From contig NZ_QPEX01000046.1 in NCBI RefSeq assembly GCF_003335505.1, positions 454,902 to 518,901 on the forward strand: a stretch of 64,000 nucleotides of DNA, read 5' to 3'. Below the pieces are notes generated by a model, which did not search any database, had not been told where the DNA came from, and was given only the letters and a program-made list of their open reading frames with translations. The DNA is from Bremerella cremea. GTDB lineage: Bacteria; Planctomycetota; Planctomycetia; Pirellulales; Pirellulaceae. The translations under genes and the position numbers were made by a program. Shown piece after piece: positions 1 through 9,504 of this stretch. Each line of letters opens with the position of its first letter. Position 1 is the first letter of the stretch.

Positions 1-1
1 T

Positions 2-130
2 GAGGAATTCCGTAAGCAACGCGAACTCGTTCTTAAGCAACAGGCCGAAGAAGAACGCAGAGCAAGCGAACAGGCGCAGCAAAAGCAATTTGAAGAATTC
101 ATCAAGCAGAAACAAAAAGAGGTCGCCTAG
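2..130 (+). CDS. C-terminal end of a highly charged protein (partial)
   Basis: An open frame enters from the left edge and stops with TAG at 128-130, giving the last 42 residues of a protein. The fragment is almost entirely Glu, Gln, Lys and Arg, in an alternating pattern typical of a long charged helix or coiled coil, and ends KQKEVA. No domain can be named from this piece. It lies 42 bases upstream of miaB on the same strand, so the two could be co-transcribed. Confidence 0.6.
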   Translation, partial: EEFRKQRELVLKQQAEEERRASEQAQQKQFEEFIKQKQKEVA

Positions 131-172
131 TCTGCCTGGCTTGGCCTGACCGTCTCCCCCTGATTCGTCCGC

Positions 173-1603
173 ATGGAAAAACGTCTTTACATTGAAACCG
201 TCGGTTGTCAGATGAACATGCTCGATAGCGAGCTGGTAGTGGCTACGCTGCGCAAGCAAGGCTACGTACTGACAAATTCTCCGGACGAAGCCGATACTCT
301 GCTGTTCAACACCTGCAGCGTTCGCGAACAAGCCGAAAACAAAACCTACAGCCATCTGGGCGTGCTTCGCGATTTGAAGAAGCAGCATCCTGAGAAGATC
401 ATCGGCGTGATGGGCTGCATGGCGCAGAATCACCAGCATAAGATCTTCACCCGGGCGCCTTACGTCGACTTGATTGTCGGCCCTGGTCAGCTACATCAGA
501 TCCCATCGATGATCGACAAGATCGCTGCCGGAGAAGGAAAGCAGATCGAAGTTAGCCTTGGCCGCAAAGATGGCACGCGCGATCAGATTACTCGCAGCCA
601 CGAGAGCTTCGATCCACTGCGCGACCCTGAGATGCGTCCTACGCCGTTTCAGGCCTACGTGCGCATTCAAATTGGCTGCGACAAGTTCTGCACCTACTGC
701 ATCGTCCCCAGCGTGCGTGGCCCCGAGCAAGGCCGTTCGCCAGAAGACATCCTCCGCGAAAGCCGCCACCTGGCCGAACACGGCACCGTCGAGATCACCT
801 TGGTGGGGCAAACGGTCAACAGCTACAAAGCGACCGATTCCAACGGCAAGCTGTGGCGCCTGGCCGATCTGCTGGCCGAACTACAAGAGATCGAAGGGCT
901 CGAACGAATCAAGTTTGTTACCAACTATCCCAAAGATATGACACGGGAACTGTTGGAAGCCGTACGCGATTTAAGCAAGGTTTCGCCTTACCTGCACGTG
1001 CCGCTGCAAAGTGGCTCGGACGAAGTACTCAAGCGGATGAAGCGTGGCTACACCGTGGCCGACTACCGCGAAATGATGGCCCGCATTCGCGAGATTGTGC
1101 CTGGCTATGCCGTCAGCAGCGACTTTATTGTCGGTTTCTGTGGCGAGACCGACGAAGACTTCCAAAAGACGGTCGAACTGGTCGAAGAATGCCGCTTCAA
1201 GAACAGCTTTATCTTTAAGTACAGCGAGCGCGAAGGAACCCGCGGGGCTGACCTGTTTATCGACGACATCCCGCACCACGTGAAGCAGCAGCGGAACAAC
1301 GACCTGCTGGCCATTCAAAACCGGATCAGCTTAGAAGACAACCAGAAGTTGATCGGCGACACGGTACAAGTGTTAGTAGAAGGTCCCAGCAAGACTGCCC
1401 TAAAAAGTGGAGAGGGAATCGAGAACTCTCATGCCACCCAGCTCATCGGGCGAACCCATTGCGACCGCATTGTGGTGTTCGATGGCAATCCTCGGCAAAT
1501 TGGCAAGATTCTGCCGGTAGTGGTCTACGATTGCCACGCCCACACCCTCTTTGGCGAAGTGGTCACGCAAGAATGCGGGCCAGAGTTATTCGCACTCGGT
1601 TAA
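173..1603 (+). CDS. miaB: tRNA-2-methylthio-N6-dimethylallyladenosine synthase MiaB
   Basis: Radical-SAM methylthiotransferase that adds the methylthio group to i6A37 of tRNAs reading UNN codons. The N-terminal UPF0004 domain has its three cluster cysteines at C12 (VGCQMN), C48 (NTCSVRE) and C82 (MGCMAQ). The radical-SAM CxxxCxxC is at C169, C173 and C176 (GCDKFCTYC). A C-terminal TRAM-like region covers about residues 395-470. At 476 residues it is a normal family length. The motifs EQAENK and IVPSVRG favour MiaB over RimO or MtaB. No clear Shine-Dalgarno precedes the ATG, but the protein begins exactly where MiaB proteins usually do. Confidence 0.96.
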   Translation: MEKRLYIETVGCQMNMLDSELVVATLRKQGYVLTNSPDEADTLLFNTCSVREQAENKTYSHLGVLRDLKKQHPEKIIGVMGCMAQNHQHKIFTRAPYVDLIVGPGQLHQIPSMIDKIAAGEGKQIEVSLGRKDGTRDQITRSHESFDPLRDPEMRPTPFQAYVRIQIGCDKFCTYCIVPSVRGPEQGRSPEDILRESRHLAEHGTVEITLVGQTVNSYKATDSNGKLWRLADLLAELQEIEGLERIKFVTNYPKDMTRELLEAVRDLSKVSPYLHVPLQSGSDEVLKRMKRGYTVADYREMMARIREIVPGYAVSSDFIVGFCGETDEDFQKTVELVEECRFKNSFIFKYSEREGTRGADLFIDDIPHHVKQQRNNDLLAIQNRISLEDNQKLIGDTVQVLVEGPSKTALKSGEGIENSHATQLIGRTHCDRIVVFDGNPRQIGKILPVVVYDCHAHTLFGEVVTQECGPELFALG

Positions 1604-1633
1604 TGCCGCTTGGGCATTGACTGACTGACGAAT

Positions 1634-1648
1634 CTAACAGCCTGCTAA
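1634..1648. repeat. Short dispersed motif CTAACAGCCTGCTAA, copy 1
   Basis: The motif lies 31 bases after the miaB stop codon. Near-identical copies occur at 28444-28458 and 28678-28692, where the first is a perfect palindrome. A tight stem (AGCGATT, three-base loop, AATCGCT) follows at 1678-1694. The 286-base gap between miaB and the next gene holds nothing else recognisable. Confidence 0.5.
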
Positions 1649-1889
1649 GCGGCCCATGTTGCTCTCTCGTATTGCTTAGCGATTAACAATCGCTGGATCA
1701 GAGAAGTCAAAGCGCTTTCCGCCCTGCGGGCATGGCCGACATATTTTAATGCTGAATGTTATTTTTTTATTGGCAGGCAAAAATCAACATGTCATGATTG
1801 ATGTTAGTTGAATGGGGCATCGTGTTATCTCTTGCGATTGGAGGAGACTAACTTGCTTTGTTCATCACCGATTAGGCTGGAGCCGAACT

Positions 1890-2264
1890 ATGTCGGTAGT
1901 TGATTTCGACATCTTAGAACATCCACAATTTCTTGAGTTCATCATGTCAGGCGATCCCACGGAAGAACAGTGGGTTGAGTTGCTGCGACGTATTGTGGAA
2001 GAGCTAGAGCGGCGGGACAAATCTCGGGTATTGGTCGACGCCTCGGCAATGACGACGATGCCTAGCTCGATGGTGCGATATCGGATGGGATTACGAACCG
2101 GCGAATCGCTTCATTTGAATGCCCGCATAGCGGTACTCTATCCGCAAAACAAAGACGACAACTTCTGGGAGACCGTGGCAACCAATCGCGGCGCATTGGC
2201 CCGTTCTGGCATTAGCCGTGCAGAGCTTGTTGCGTGGTTACTTCGCGAAGATGTTCACTTGTAA
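1890..2264 (+). CDS. SpoIIAA/STAS-like small protein
   Basis: Predicted 124-residue soluble protein with alternating strand and helix segments (EHPQFLEFIMSG, RVLVDASAM, ARIAVLY), a layout resembling SpoIIAA-like/STAS-type proteins common in planctomycetes. The start at 1890 is preferred because GGAG sits seven bases upstream; an in-frame ATG at 1812 has no ribosome site. No anti-sigma factor or phosphatase lies beside it, so any partner is elsewhere. The family assignment is inferred from overall pattern and is tentative; that this is a real gene is more certain. Confidence 0.65.
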   Translation: MSVVDFDILEHPQFLEFIMSGDPTEEQWVELLRRIVEELERRDKSRVLVDASAMTTMPSSMVRYRMGLRTGESLHLNARIAVLYPQNKDDNFWETVATNRGALARSGISRAELVAWLLREDVHL

Positions 2265-2310
2265 GAGAAAGCCCAACGGCCCTCTGAGCATTCCGACAAC
2301 CGCGCCGCGA

Positions 2311-2457
2311 TTACCATTTCGGAATTGGCAGCTTACGGTTCATGAGTACGGCCCAAATGGTGAGGCCAATCAGAATAATCCCTGAGGCAAGCGCAATGCT
2401 TAGGTCTAAATAGAGCGAGATTCCCAGCAACCCGGCGAATACGAGTAAGTAAGACAT
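2311..2457 (-). CDS. Small two-helix membrane protein
   Basis: Predicted 48-residue protein starting MSYLLVFAG and consisting almost entirely of two hydrophobic segments (about residues 2-15 and 20-40) followed by a short basic tail ending PIPKW. The start at 2457 is chosen because GGAAAAG lies just upstream on the minus strand; the longer frame up to 2535 adds an unlikely basic N-terminus. It is a stand-alone unit between convergent neighbours. Function unknown. Confidence 0.5.
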   Translation of the reverse strand: MSYLLVFAGLLGISLYLDLSIALASGIILIGLTIWAVLMNRKLPIPKW

Positions 2458-2662
2458 GCAACTTTTCCAACAAGAAAGACGAGTGTTTGTTGGAAGCCTT
2501 GGTCGCATTCTTTCCAGAGGCAAGTAGCACGCCACACGCTTGAGAAACTACTCAAACGCTAATGCCGGCAAAATAAGAACAATCGCCACAGACAGGCTTT
2601 ATGTGCCCGTCCCTCCCCTAGTTACGAGGGGAGAGACGGCAGTTTCCCTCAAGATCAACACC

Positions 2663-3601
2663 TTAGAAGGGTGCGGCTTCGCCGTCGCCACGTGGTGCTT
2701 TGGGCTTATCAGGCTCGCCACTCGGAGCATTGACCAAAACTTTCAGCGACTCTAAGCAACTGATCATGTCTTCCTGGCTGATCTCTTCCCAGCCAGCGGC
2801 CCGATGACGAATCACGGCCAACTTGAAAGCCTCGAAGGCGTCGAGCACGTCGTCTGGCAGATTACCGATTTCGGCGAACGGTTTTATCAGCGAGGGTGGC
2901 GACAAGACGTCTCCCACTTCCCCTTCGGCCACGCCGCTCGATTCACGTGCTTGGGCACCCTGTTCTTCGTCGCCGAAGTCAGGCCCTTCGTGGGTTGGGC
3001 CGGTGGGAGGATCCATCTCGTCGATGCTGCCACGGACTTCCCCATCTTGCCCTTGGGCAGGTTGGAAGTCTTCGTCTACCTCGGCAGAGATAATATCTTT
3101 CTCATCCGGCCGCTCGGAATCGAGCTTGCCCATCGTCTCCCAGCGTTGATTCCGCATCGAAGCGACCGACCAGGAGTTCTCGACGGCCCCTTCCAGCCAC
3201 ATTTCAGCATCTTCCCACTCGATGGCAGCCTGGAAGTGGCTCCAGTAAAGGCCATTGTAAGTGGGATAGTTGTCACCGAATCGCTCGAACACGCGGCGCA
3301 AACGTCCGACGTGTTGACCGGTAACGCCACCTACGCGGCGAGCCCAGGCCTCGTCGGCATACTCAGCGGCTGGGGCGCCAGCTTCCTGTAGCGACGTGCG
3401 CCACTTGTAGATGATCATCCCCTTATCCCAGTTGGTGGTACTGATCAGCGTATTCCACTGGCCCAGGTAAGGGGCCGAGGCTGCTTCCAGTTTCGCCAAC
3501 AGTTCGTCACTCAAGGGGAAGTCGGCAGCGGCTTTTTCCTCGGGGTTGGGGCTGGTGTCTTGCGATTCGACTGCGGTTTGATCGACAGTTGGTTCTTCCA
3601 T
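2663..3601 (-). CDS. Acidic hypothetical protein
   Basis: Predicted 312-residue cytoplasmic protein with no signal peptide or membrane segment. Residues 1-40 are acidic and probably disordered. Residues about 45-160 form a Trp/Tyr-rich helical domain (TNWDKGMIIYKW, GLYWSHFQAAIEWEDAE). The middle (165-245) is again acidic and low complexity, and the tail contains a short helical segment near 250-290. I do not recognise the family. The helical core resembles in style the N-terminal helical domains of DUF1016-type proteins, but this is weak. A stem-loop at about 2617-2638, just past the stop, may end the transcript. Confidence 0.7.
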   Translation of the reverse strand: MEEPTVDQTAVESQDTSPNPEEKAAADFPLSDELLAKLEAASAPYLGQWNTLISTTNWDKGMIIYKWRTSLQEAGAPAAEYADEAWARRVGGVTGQHVGRLRRVFERFGDNYPTYNGLYWSHFQAAIEWEDAEMWLEGAVENSWSVASMRNQRWETMGKLDSERPDEKDIISAEVDEDFQPAQGQDGEVRGSIDEMDPPTGPTHEGPDFGDEEQGAQARESSGVAEGEVGDVLSPPSLIKPFAEIGNLPDDVLDAFEAFKLAVIRHRAAGWEEISQEDMISCLESLKVLVNAPSGEPDKPKAPRGDGEAAPF

Positions 3602-4320
3602 GCGGACTTGGCTTCCTATCCTCTCGAAACGTTATCCAAGGGTTCCCCCGCACACAACGCACATCTTCTTACGGCGGCAGCGGGGCATTTTCTAAGCGGC
3701 ACGAATTCTACGCACACCCCTTAGCTCGCATCCACCGACTACGCAGCGACAGAATGAATTTTTCGCAGAGGCAGATCAGAAACCATATGCCAGGCAACAA
3801 CTTAACGCTTCATAAATTCTGCCGAACGAACCAATTAACTTGGGGATAACTTGTCAACGGCGTGTCGATGTCCCTAATCCCCAAAGTGGCTTTGCTAGCA
3901 GCCAGCTGCCAGAATCGCAATTTCGCCACAAACAACAACGGTAATAGCACTTACGGCGGTTGTTCTGAGATCCCGGATCAACCAAAGCCTACCGAGCCGA
4001 CAAGGCAACGAACGGATACCAGATGTTAATAAATGCCACTTATTGCGCTATCCTGCCACCTCTAGGAAGCCCCGTCGCCGCCGATACGGTAATCCGCAAC
4101 CAACGTCGTAAGTTGCTTGATTATGGCTCCTTTTTTCGCTTGTTAAAACGTTGAACCGCGTAGCCCCAGGCCAATCGGCTGGCATATTTTCCCTCAACCA
4201 AAAGCTAGCTCAGGGAGAAAACTATGTTTCTCTAGTTAATCAATCTCTAGGTAACCATTCCAAGAGTGGGACCCCCGAGCAAAACAACTCGCAATCTCAG
4301 ACAAGACGGAGTTAATAAAG
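3602..4320. other. Non-coding gap between divergent genes (719 nt)
   Basis: This stretch separates the acidic hypothetical gene from the chemoreceptor gene and should hold both promoters. It is more AT-rich than the flanking genes and has no convincing coding frame. I see no clear sigma-54 (GG-N10-GC) element and no tRNA. The last bases carry a GGAG about nine bases before the chemoreceptor ATG. Confidence 0.5.
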
Positions 4321-6309
4321 ATGTTAAGTCGCCTGAATATCATGCAAAAGACCATCTTGGGTTTTGGCACCGTATTGCTCTTGATGATCGTCTCTGGCTT
4401 TGTCGCTTGGAACGGAACACGTCGTGCGTCTGAAGGTTTTGACGAGTACCGCAGGAAGACACTAAACGCGAGTACGTGCTCGGATGCCCTCGTAGAAATG
4501 ATGCAGCTCCGCTTCCTGGTCAAAAGCTTCGACTTCACGGGGGACCCGGCAGTTGTCGAACATTTCAACAAGCTCGAGACCAAAATCAGTTCGCAATTGC
4601 AGCAAGCCGAACAATCGATCAGAAATCCCCAGCGCCGTGCAAAGGTGGTGGAGATCGAGAATGCCGTTCAGCAATATAGCGACGCTTTTACCGAAGTTGC
4701 TGAGAGCCGCTTGAAACGAGATCAGCTATGGAGCGGCACGATCGCAGGCAAGGGTTCTAGCATCGCCCAGAACCTGTTGCTGGTCATCGATTCCGAGAGC
4801 AACGACCCGCAAACCAAATCCGAAAAAGCAGCGGTCGCTTCGCTCAATAACCTGATGCGTGCGCGGGTTGGCTTGTATCGTCTGATCTATACGACCGACA
4901 TGAACTACAAGACCGACGCGTTGGAAGCACTTACGCAGCTCAAAGCCAGTCTGGCTCAACTCGATTCGCTAACCGAAAATCCAGAGAGCAAACGTTTAAT
5001 TGCTCAGATGATTCTGGATACCAACGCCTACCAAGAAGGGTTCGAGCAACTGTCTGCTGCCTTGGCGAACGAGCGCTCGTTAGTAGCCGAGAAACTCGAC
5101 CTGATTGGTCCTCATGTGGCCGAGCTTGCTCAAACGATTAACCGAGAAATTGCCGACGATCAACAAGAATTGGGAGCCCAAGTTCAAGCTGCCAATCAAA
5201 CGACCCTTTGGGTTTTACCTTTCGTCAGCATAGCTGCCCTGATGATTGGGGCCATCCTGGCCATTGTCCTCAGCCGCTCTATCGTGCTTCCTATTCGTCG
5301 TGTGATGACCATCTTGGGGCATGTGTCGGATGGTGACTTACGGCAACGTTTGGAAGTGAAAAGTCACGATGAAATCGGCAGCATGTCGAATTCGTTGAAT
5401 CACATGGTCGAGAACCTGCAAAAGGCGATGACCGCCCTTTCGCAAAACAGTCAGGCCATCGCCCGTTCTGCCGAAGACATGAACTCGACCGCCGACAACA
5501 TGACCAACATCTCGCACGAAACCAAAACACAATCGACCTCAGCGGCTGCCGCTGCGGAAGAACTTTCGGTCAATATGCGCACGATGTCCGAGATGTCGCT
5601 TGACATGTCGAAGAACATGGACATCGTGGCCAGTGCGGTCGAAGAGATGTCGATCAGCATCAACCAAATTGCTGCCAACATGGACCAAGTGAGCCACGTT
5701 GCTTCCGAGGCCCATCGCTTGACCGAAGGGAGCCGCAATCAGCTATCGCAGTTGAACCTCGCTGCCAACGAGATCGGCGATGTGGTTGAGTTAATCCAAG
5801 ACATCGCCGAGCAAACCAATCTGTTGGCATTGAACGCCACCATCGAGGCGGCCCGCGCCGGGGAAGCCGGCAAAGGCTTCGCCGTCGTGGCAGGCGAAGT
5901 CAAGGAACTCGCTCGTCAAACCGGCGACGCCACCGGCGATATCGAACGCCGCGTGTCGAGCATGCAATCGAGTTCCAACGAATCAATGCAATCGATCGAT
6001 GCGATTCGCGAAGTGATCGAGAAGCTCAACTCGATTTCGCAAAGTGTGGCCGCAGCCGTCGAGGAACAATCGGCCACCACCCAGGAAATCGCCAACAACG
6101 TCGCCCGTACCAATGAGGCCGTGCAGCAAGTCTCGCAATCGGTCAACGAATCGGCAACCGCCGGCGAAGAAATCGCCCGCTCAGTGGCCTCGGTCGATAC
6201 CAGCGCCTTACGCGTCTCAGAAGGAGCCGGCCAAACCAAGAGCTGCAGCGGCACGCTCGGTGGCATCTCGCAGCAGTTGCAAACCTTGGTGGGACAGTTC
6301 CAGGTTTAA
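4321..6309 (+). CDS. Methyl-accepting chemotaxis protein
   Basis: Transmembrane chemoreceptor that signals to a CheA-CheW complex. The first membrane helix is at about residues 12-30, followed by a periplasmic helical sensor region to about 293 that is rich in coiled-coil heptads. The second membrane helix is at about 294-317 and is followed by a HAMP domain (about 317-370). The cytoplasmic signalling domain carries the conserved hairpin tip EQTNLLALNATIEAARAGE at about residues 497-515, followed by GKGFAVVAGEVKELA. At 662 residues it is a standard type. No che genes are adjacent, so it is an orphan receptor gene. The ligand cannot be inferred. Confidence 0.93.
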   Translation: MLSRLNIMQKTILGFGTVLLLMIVSGFVAWNGTRRASEGFDEYRRKTLNASTCSDALVEMMQLRFLVKSFDFTGDPAVVEHFNKLETKISSQLQQAEQSIRNPQRRAKVVEIENAVQQYSDAFTEVAESRLKRDQLWSGTIAGKGSSIAQNLLLVIDSESNDPQTKSEKAAVASLNNLMRARVGLYRLIYTTDMNYKTDALEALTQLKASLAQLDSLTENPESKRLIAQMILDTNAYQEGFEQLSAALANERSLVAEKLDLIGPHVAELAQTINREIADDQQELGAQVQAANQTTLWVLPFVSIAALMIGAILAIVLSRSIVLPIRRVMTILGHVSDGDLRQRLEVKSHDEIGSMSNSLNHMVENLQKAMTALSQNSQAIARSAEDMNSTADNMTNISHETKTQSTSAAAAAEELSVNMRTMSEMSLDMSKNMDIVASAVEEMSISINQIAANMDQVSHVASEAHRLTEGSRNQLSQLNLAANEIGDVVELIQDIAEQTNLLALNATIEAARAGEAGKGFAVVAGEVKELARQTGDATGDIERRVSSMQSSSNESMQSIDAIREVIEKLNSISQSVAAAVEEQSATTQEIANNVARTNEAVQQVSQSVNESATAGEEIARSVASVDTSALRVSEGAGQTKSCSGTLGGISQQLQTLVGQFQV

Positions 6310-6326
6310 CCCTTTAAAGCCAACTA

Positions 6327-6366
6327 AAGACAAACCGGCAGCAGAATCATAACGCCGGTTTGTCTT
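6327..6366. terminator. Bidirectional stem-loop between convergent genes
   Basis: A perfect 13-base inverted repeat (AAGACAAACCGGC at 6327-6339 and its complement at 6354-6366) with a 14-base loop lies between the convergent chemoreceptor and oxidoreductase genes. A second shorter stem (GCTGGCG, CTAA, CGCCAGC) is at 6378-6395. Position and symmetry suit a shared terminator, although neither side has a long T-run. Confidence 0.6.
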
Positions 6367-6404
6367 CGCTGGGTTACGCTGGCGCTAACGCCAGCCTACC
6401 TGGG

Positions 6405-7763
6405 TTACACGTTATCCGCTGTCGGGTGCTCGTATCCTTCGCGGTATTCGCGGGCCAGCATTTGGTTGGCTTCGTCGTCGCCGACGACTTCGTGCTTTGC
6501 AGGATCCCAAGCCAGACTGCGGCCTAGTTCTTGCGACATGTTGGCCAAGATGCAGCTGGCGGTTGAGATGTGGCCTTGCTCGATGTCGGCGACCGGCTTG
6601 GTACGGTTTTCAACGGCCTGTAGGAAGTCGCGTTGGTGCGCCCGGTTGGCAGCGGCGACGTGTTGCTCGAGGTCTTTTTCGTGCTGATCTTCTGGGTACT
6701 TGTCCCACTCGACCTTGGGGGAACCGCTGAGGGTTGGTTCGCGGCGGCCTCGTGGGAAGAACTCGTACTTGTTGACGCTTGCTTTCAGCGTTCCCTTATC
6801 GCCGTACAGAAAAACAGCCCAGGGGTAATCGCGGTCTGGGGCGTCGCCATAGGCGCGATGGGTCCACACGACATCAAGTTCCGGGAAATCGAACGTCGCC
6901 ACTTGGGTATCAGGCACGTTACCGGTGGCGTCTTTCCAGACATACGTGCCACCTCGGCTGTTGACCGAAGTGGGCCAACCGAGATCGAGCATCCACCGCA
7001 CCGTGTCGAGCATGTGAATGCACATATCGCCCATGATGCCGTTACCAAATTCCTTGAACATGCGCCAGCTGCGGGGGTGCATCACCGGGTTGAACGGCAA
7101 TTTGGGGGCCGGGCCGGTCCACATATCGAAGTCGAGATACTCTGGAGGTGGGCAATTGTCTCGCTTGGCGTTGCGTCCCATGCCGTAATAGCAACAAATT
7201 TCGGCGTGCCCGATCGTGCCGAGCAAACCTTCCTTAACGACCTTATCGCGGGCCTCGATCAAGTGCGCCGTGCTGCGACGCTGCGTGCCGACCTGAACCA
7301 CGCGATCGTACTTACGAGCCGCAGCCAACATGGCCTGACCTTCGGCGATATCGCGGCTGATCGGCTTCTGCACGTAAACATCGGCCCCAGCACGCACCGC
7401 CTCGATCATTGGCAGCGCATGCCAATGGTCTGGTGTGCCGATCAAACAGATATCGAGATCCTTTTCCTTGAGCATCTCGCGATAGTCGCCAAATTGTCGA
7501 GGCTGCTGACCTGATTTTTGGCGGGAAGCAATGATGTCGGCTGCACCTTGCCGCATCTGAGTATCGACATCGCAAATCGAAACGACTTCGACCGGAGCAA
7601 CCTGAATCAACCGCAGCAGATCGCACTTGCCATACCAACCACAGCCAATCAAGCCGACCCGCTTCGGTTTGATATCCTGCAAATCTTGGGCAAACGTAAC
7701 ACGCGGCAAAGCAGCAATCGCGGTAGTAGCGGCAGCGGTGGTCAGAAACTGACGACGATCCAT
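6405..7763 (-). CDS. Secreted Gfo/Idh/MocA-family oxidoreductase
   Basis: NAD(P)-dependent sugar or polyol oxidoreductase of the type greatly expanded in planctomycetes. The leader MDRRQFLTTAAATTAIAALP has a twin-arginine-like motif (RRQF) and a hydrophobic stretch, so export is expected. The Rossmann motif is GLIGCGWYG near residue 37. The QKP motif (VQKPISRD), the family's usual catalytic-lysine position, follows. The start at 7763 is supported by GGAG upstream and by the leader; a longer frame to 7895 runs into a dispersed repeat. Length 452 residues fits the family. The substrate is unknown. Confidence 0.88.
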   Translation of the reverse strand: MDRRQFLTTAAATTAIAALPRVTFAQDLQDIKPKRVGLIGCGWYGKCDLLRLIQVAPVEVVSICDVDTQMRQGAADIIASRQKSGQQPRQFGDYREMLKEKDLDICLIGTPDHWHALPMIEAVRAGADVYVQKPISRDIAEGQAMLAAARKYDRVVQVGTQRRSTAHLIEARDKVVKEGLLGTIGHAEICCYYGMGRNAKRDNCPPPEYLDFDMWTGPAPKLPFNPVMHPRSWRMFKEFGNGIMGDMCIHMLDTVRWMLDLGWPTSVNSRGGTYVWKDATGNVPDTQVATFDFPELDVVWTHRAYGDAPDRDYPWAVFLYGDKGTLKASVNKYEFFPRGRREPTLSGSPKVEWDKYPEDQHEKDLEQHVAAANRAHQRDFLQAVENRTKPVADIEQGHISTASCILANMSQELGRSLAWDPAKHEVVGDDEANQMLAREYREGYEHPTADNV

Positions 7764-7870
7764 GATGGGGCTCCGTGAAGATAAGCGAACGAATGAGGTG
7801 CGCCCCATTTTAGTCCTTTCGCCAAGCAATTTCTGCACAAACTCCCTCATTTTCCTCGCCAAGCAGGGGA

Positions 7871-7978
7871 AGGTTGGGATTGGTGCGTCCCCCAAGAACG
7901 GGTTAGGATTACCCTAACGCAAAAAAATGGGTGCCATGCTCTCGTCTTCGTGAGCATGCGTAGCAGAGAAGAGATGCC
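7871..7978. repeat. 108-bp direct repeat, copy A (contains half of a REP-like palindrome)
   Basis: This 108-base block matches 9288-9395 with only three differences, in the same orientation. Its right part (from 7930) is the left half of the dispersed palindrome family, including the hairpin CATGCTC, ten-base loop, GAGCATG at 7935-7958. The two copies flank the secreted gene at 8274-9200. The rest of the 510-base gap (7764-8273) shows only a short fragment related to the repeat (about 8152-8167) and no convincing gene. Confidence 0.85.
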
Positions 7979-8273
7979 AACGTAGATAAGATGAAACCTA
8001 TTCAGGTCCGCGCCATCAATCCAACAGGAGCGACCAACGGAAGCCCCGGATTCGTGGCAAATCGGTCCACTGCCTTATTGGGATTACCCGCGCAGACATC
8101 CATAAACTTGGGTTTCGGTACGCCCAGCGTACCCTGCGGGATCAATGCCAAACAAATGGGTGCTATTTCATCGTACTTTTCTGTCCTTTTGAACTGAAAG
8201 AACCGAATTGCAGGATTTGCTCACAATCAGCGAAGGTAATCGGAATGGTGGAGTCTTCGCGTCGTTCAAATTT

Positions 8274-9200
8274 ATGGCGACGCTGAGTATCGTCGCCATC
8301 CTCGCGGGCGTTTTTCTTTGCCCTAGCCTGGTTACGGCCCAAGAGGCTGAGACTGTTTACACCCGCGCCGAGTTTGACAATGCCATGAATGAGGTCAGGC
8401 AATTTCGGTTTGACCATCTTAGCCCTGCTCTGCAGCAAGACACCGAGAATTGGCTCGTTGGCATGGACAAAGCCAACGTCATGATCAACGAGATGGTGAA
8501 AGCCTACAACACGCCCCAGGAAGAACTGCGAGACATGCTGTTTGAAATGGTCGAGGGGATGGGGCACAATGATTCTGCCGACCTGAGACTTCAACTTTGC
8601 ATCGGTTCAAGCTTGAACCCAACTTCGTTTTTGAGAAAAGATGCCGGGGAGTTGGACAAGCAGTACTACGACCGCTATGCCTATTTCCATTCCAGTATTG
8701 CGGAAGCCCAAGTTCGCGATTGGTGTCAGCATCCGGAAAAAGTAGAAAGAGCCGTCTGGTTTCAGACGTGGGTTGGTGTGTTTCCCAGTCAACGCGGTGG
8801 ACCTAATTTCATGTCCACAGCTCAAAAGTTTGATAAAGACTTCAAGCCAGGCATCGCCACAGGGGCCGGCAGCGATTACTGGGTGTACGCACGACTATTC
8901 ATTTTCTCGGCATGCGTTACGAATCGCAGGGATCTGTATGCGGGCATCGATCCCACCCAGTTGCAGCCGCAGTACATCAAGTGGCGCGATTGGCTACACA
9001 GTACCGTCCCCCACACCGAACGCTGGCGAGCATCTGGCAACTCACCGAGTTACATCTTCGACCCAGAAGGGGTCAAGCATTCCCAGAGGGGGATTGAACC
9101 GGGGGTTCTTCCTCGCCTGACGGTCGTGCCGAAGACTCCCTATCCAACCTGGGGAAACCTGCCTGCACCGGACCCGAAGGACGTCGAAGCTTGCTGGTAA
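8274..9200 (+). CDS. Secreted hypothetical protein
   Basis: Predicted 308-residue exported protein. Residues 1-22 form a hydrophobic signal segment (SIVAILAGVFLC) with likely cleavage near VTAQ. The mature part is helical at first and then rich in Trp, Pro and Tyr (FQTWVGVFPSQRGG, KWRDWLHSTVPHTERW). I recognise no family and no catalytic motif. The start is uncertain: ATG at 8274 gives a compact signal peptide, while a TTG at 8208 adds 22 residues. The gene is flanked on both sides by a 108-base direct repeat, which could have allowed acquisition or loss of the segment. Confidence 0.6.
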   Translation: MATLSIVAILAGVFLCPSLVTAQEAETVYTRAEFDNAMNEVRQFRFDHLSPALQQDTENWLVGMDKANVMINEMVKAYNTPQEELRDMLFEMVEGMGHNDSADLRLQLCIGSSLNPTSFLRKDAGELDKQYYDRYAYFHSSIAEAQVRDWCQHPEKVERAVWFQTWVGVFPSQRGGPNFMSTAQKFDKDFKPGIATGAGSDYWVYARLFIFSACVTNRRDLYAGIDPTQLQPQYIKWRDWLHSTVPHTERWRASGNSPSYIFDPEGVKHSQRGIEPGVLPRLTVVPKTPYPTWGNLPAPDPKDVEACW

Positions 9201-9287
9201 CATTAGCCTGCCGATTGGCTGTTAAGGCCGGTGCCTATCGAGCGAGTCCTGCAGAACCTCTTCTCTTTTTCCGGCCCCAGGGAAACC

Positions 9288-9416
9288 AGGTTGGGATTGG
9301 TGCGTCCCCCAAGAACGGGTTAGGATTACCACAACGCAAACAAATGGGTGCCATGCTCTCGTCTTCGTGAGCATGCGTAGCAGAGAAGAGATGCCGGCGA
9401 AGATAACGGCATGGTA
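9288..9416. repeat. Direct repeat copy B with full REP-like palindrome (9347-9416)
   Basis: Bases 9288-9395 repeat 7871-7978 with three mismatches. The REP-like element runs from GGTGCCATGC at 9347 to GGCATGGTAC near 9416 and contains the hairpin CATGCTC, loop, GAGCATG. It fills most of the gap between the secreted gene and the next gene at 9505; the remaining sequence up to 9504 shows only an AAGGAG ribosome site about nine bases before the next start. Confidence 0.85.
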
Positions 9417-9504
9417 CTTGCACGCGTTAATGCAGGGCACGAAGAAGCGAGCAACTTGACGACGTAGCCTTCCTTCAATCGACAAGCACCAAAGGAGTGC
9501 GCAC

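Noticed and set aside
2804..3391. Long plus-strand frame opposite the acidic hypothetical gene
   Set aside because: It is antisense to a better supported minus-strand gene, has no ribosome site and shows no family pattern.
3602..4320. Sigma-54 promoter or small RNA upstream of the chemoreceptor
   Set aside because: No GG-N10-GC element with the right context and no clear terminator-ended transcript unit were seen.
6633..7514. A 293-codon plus-strand frame over the oxidoreductase gene
   Set aside because: Antisense shadow of a clear Gfo/Idh/MocA gene; the high GC third position keeps the opposite frame open.
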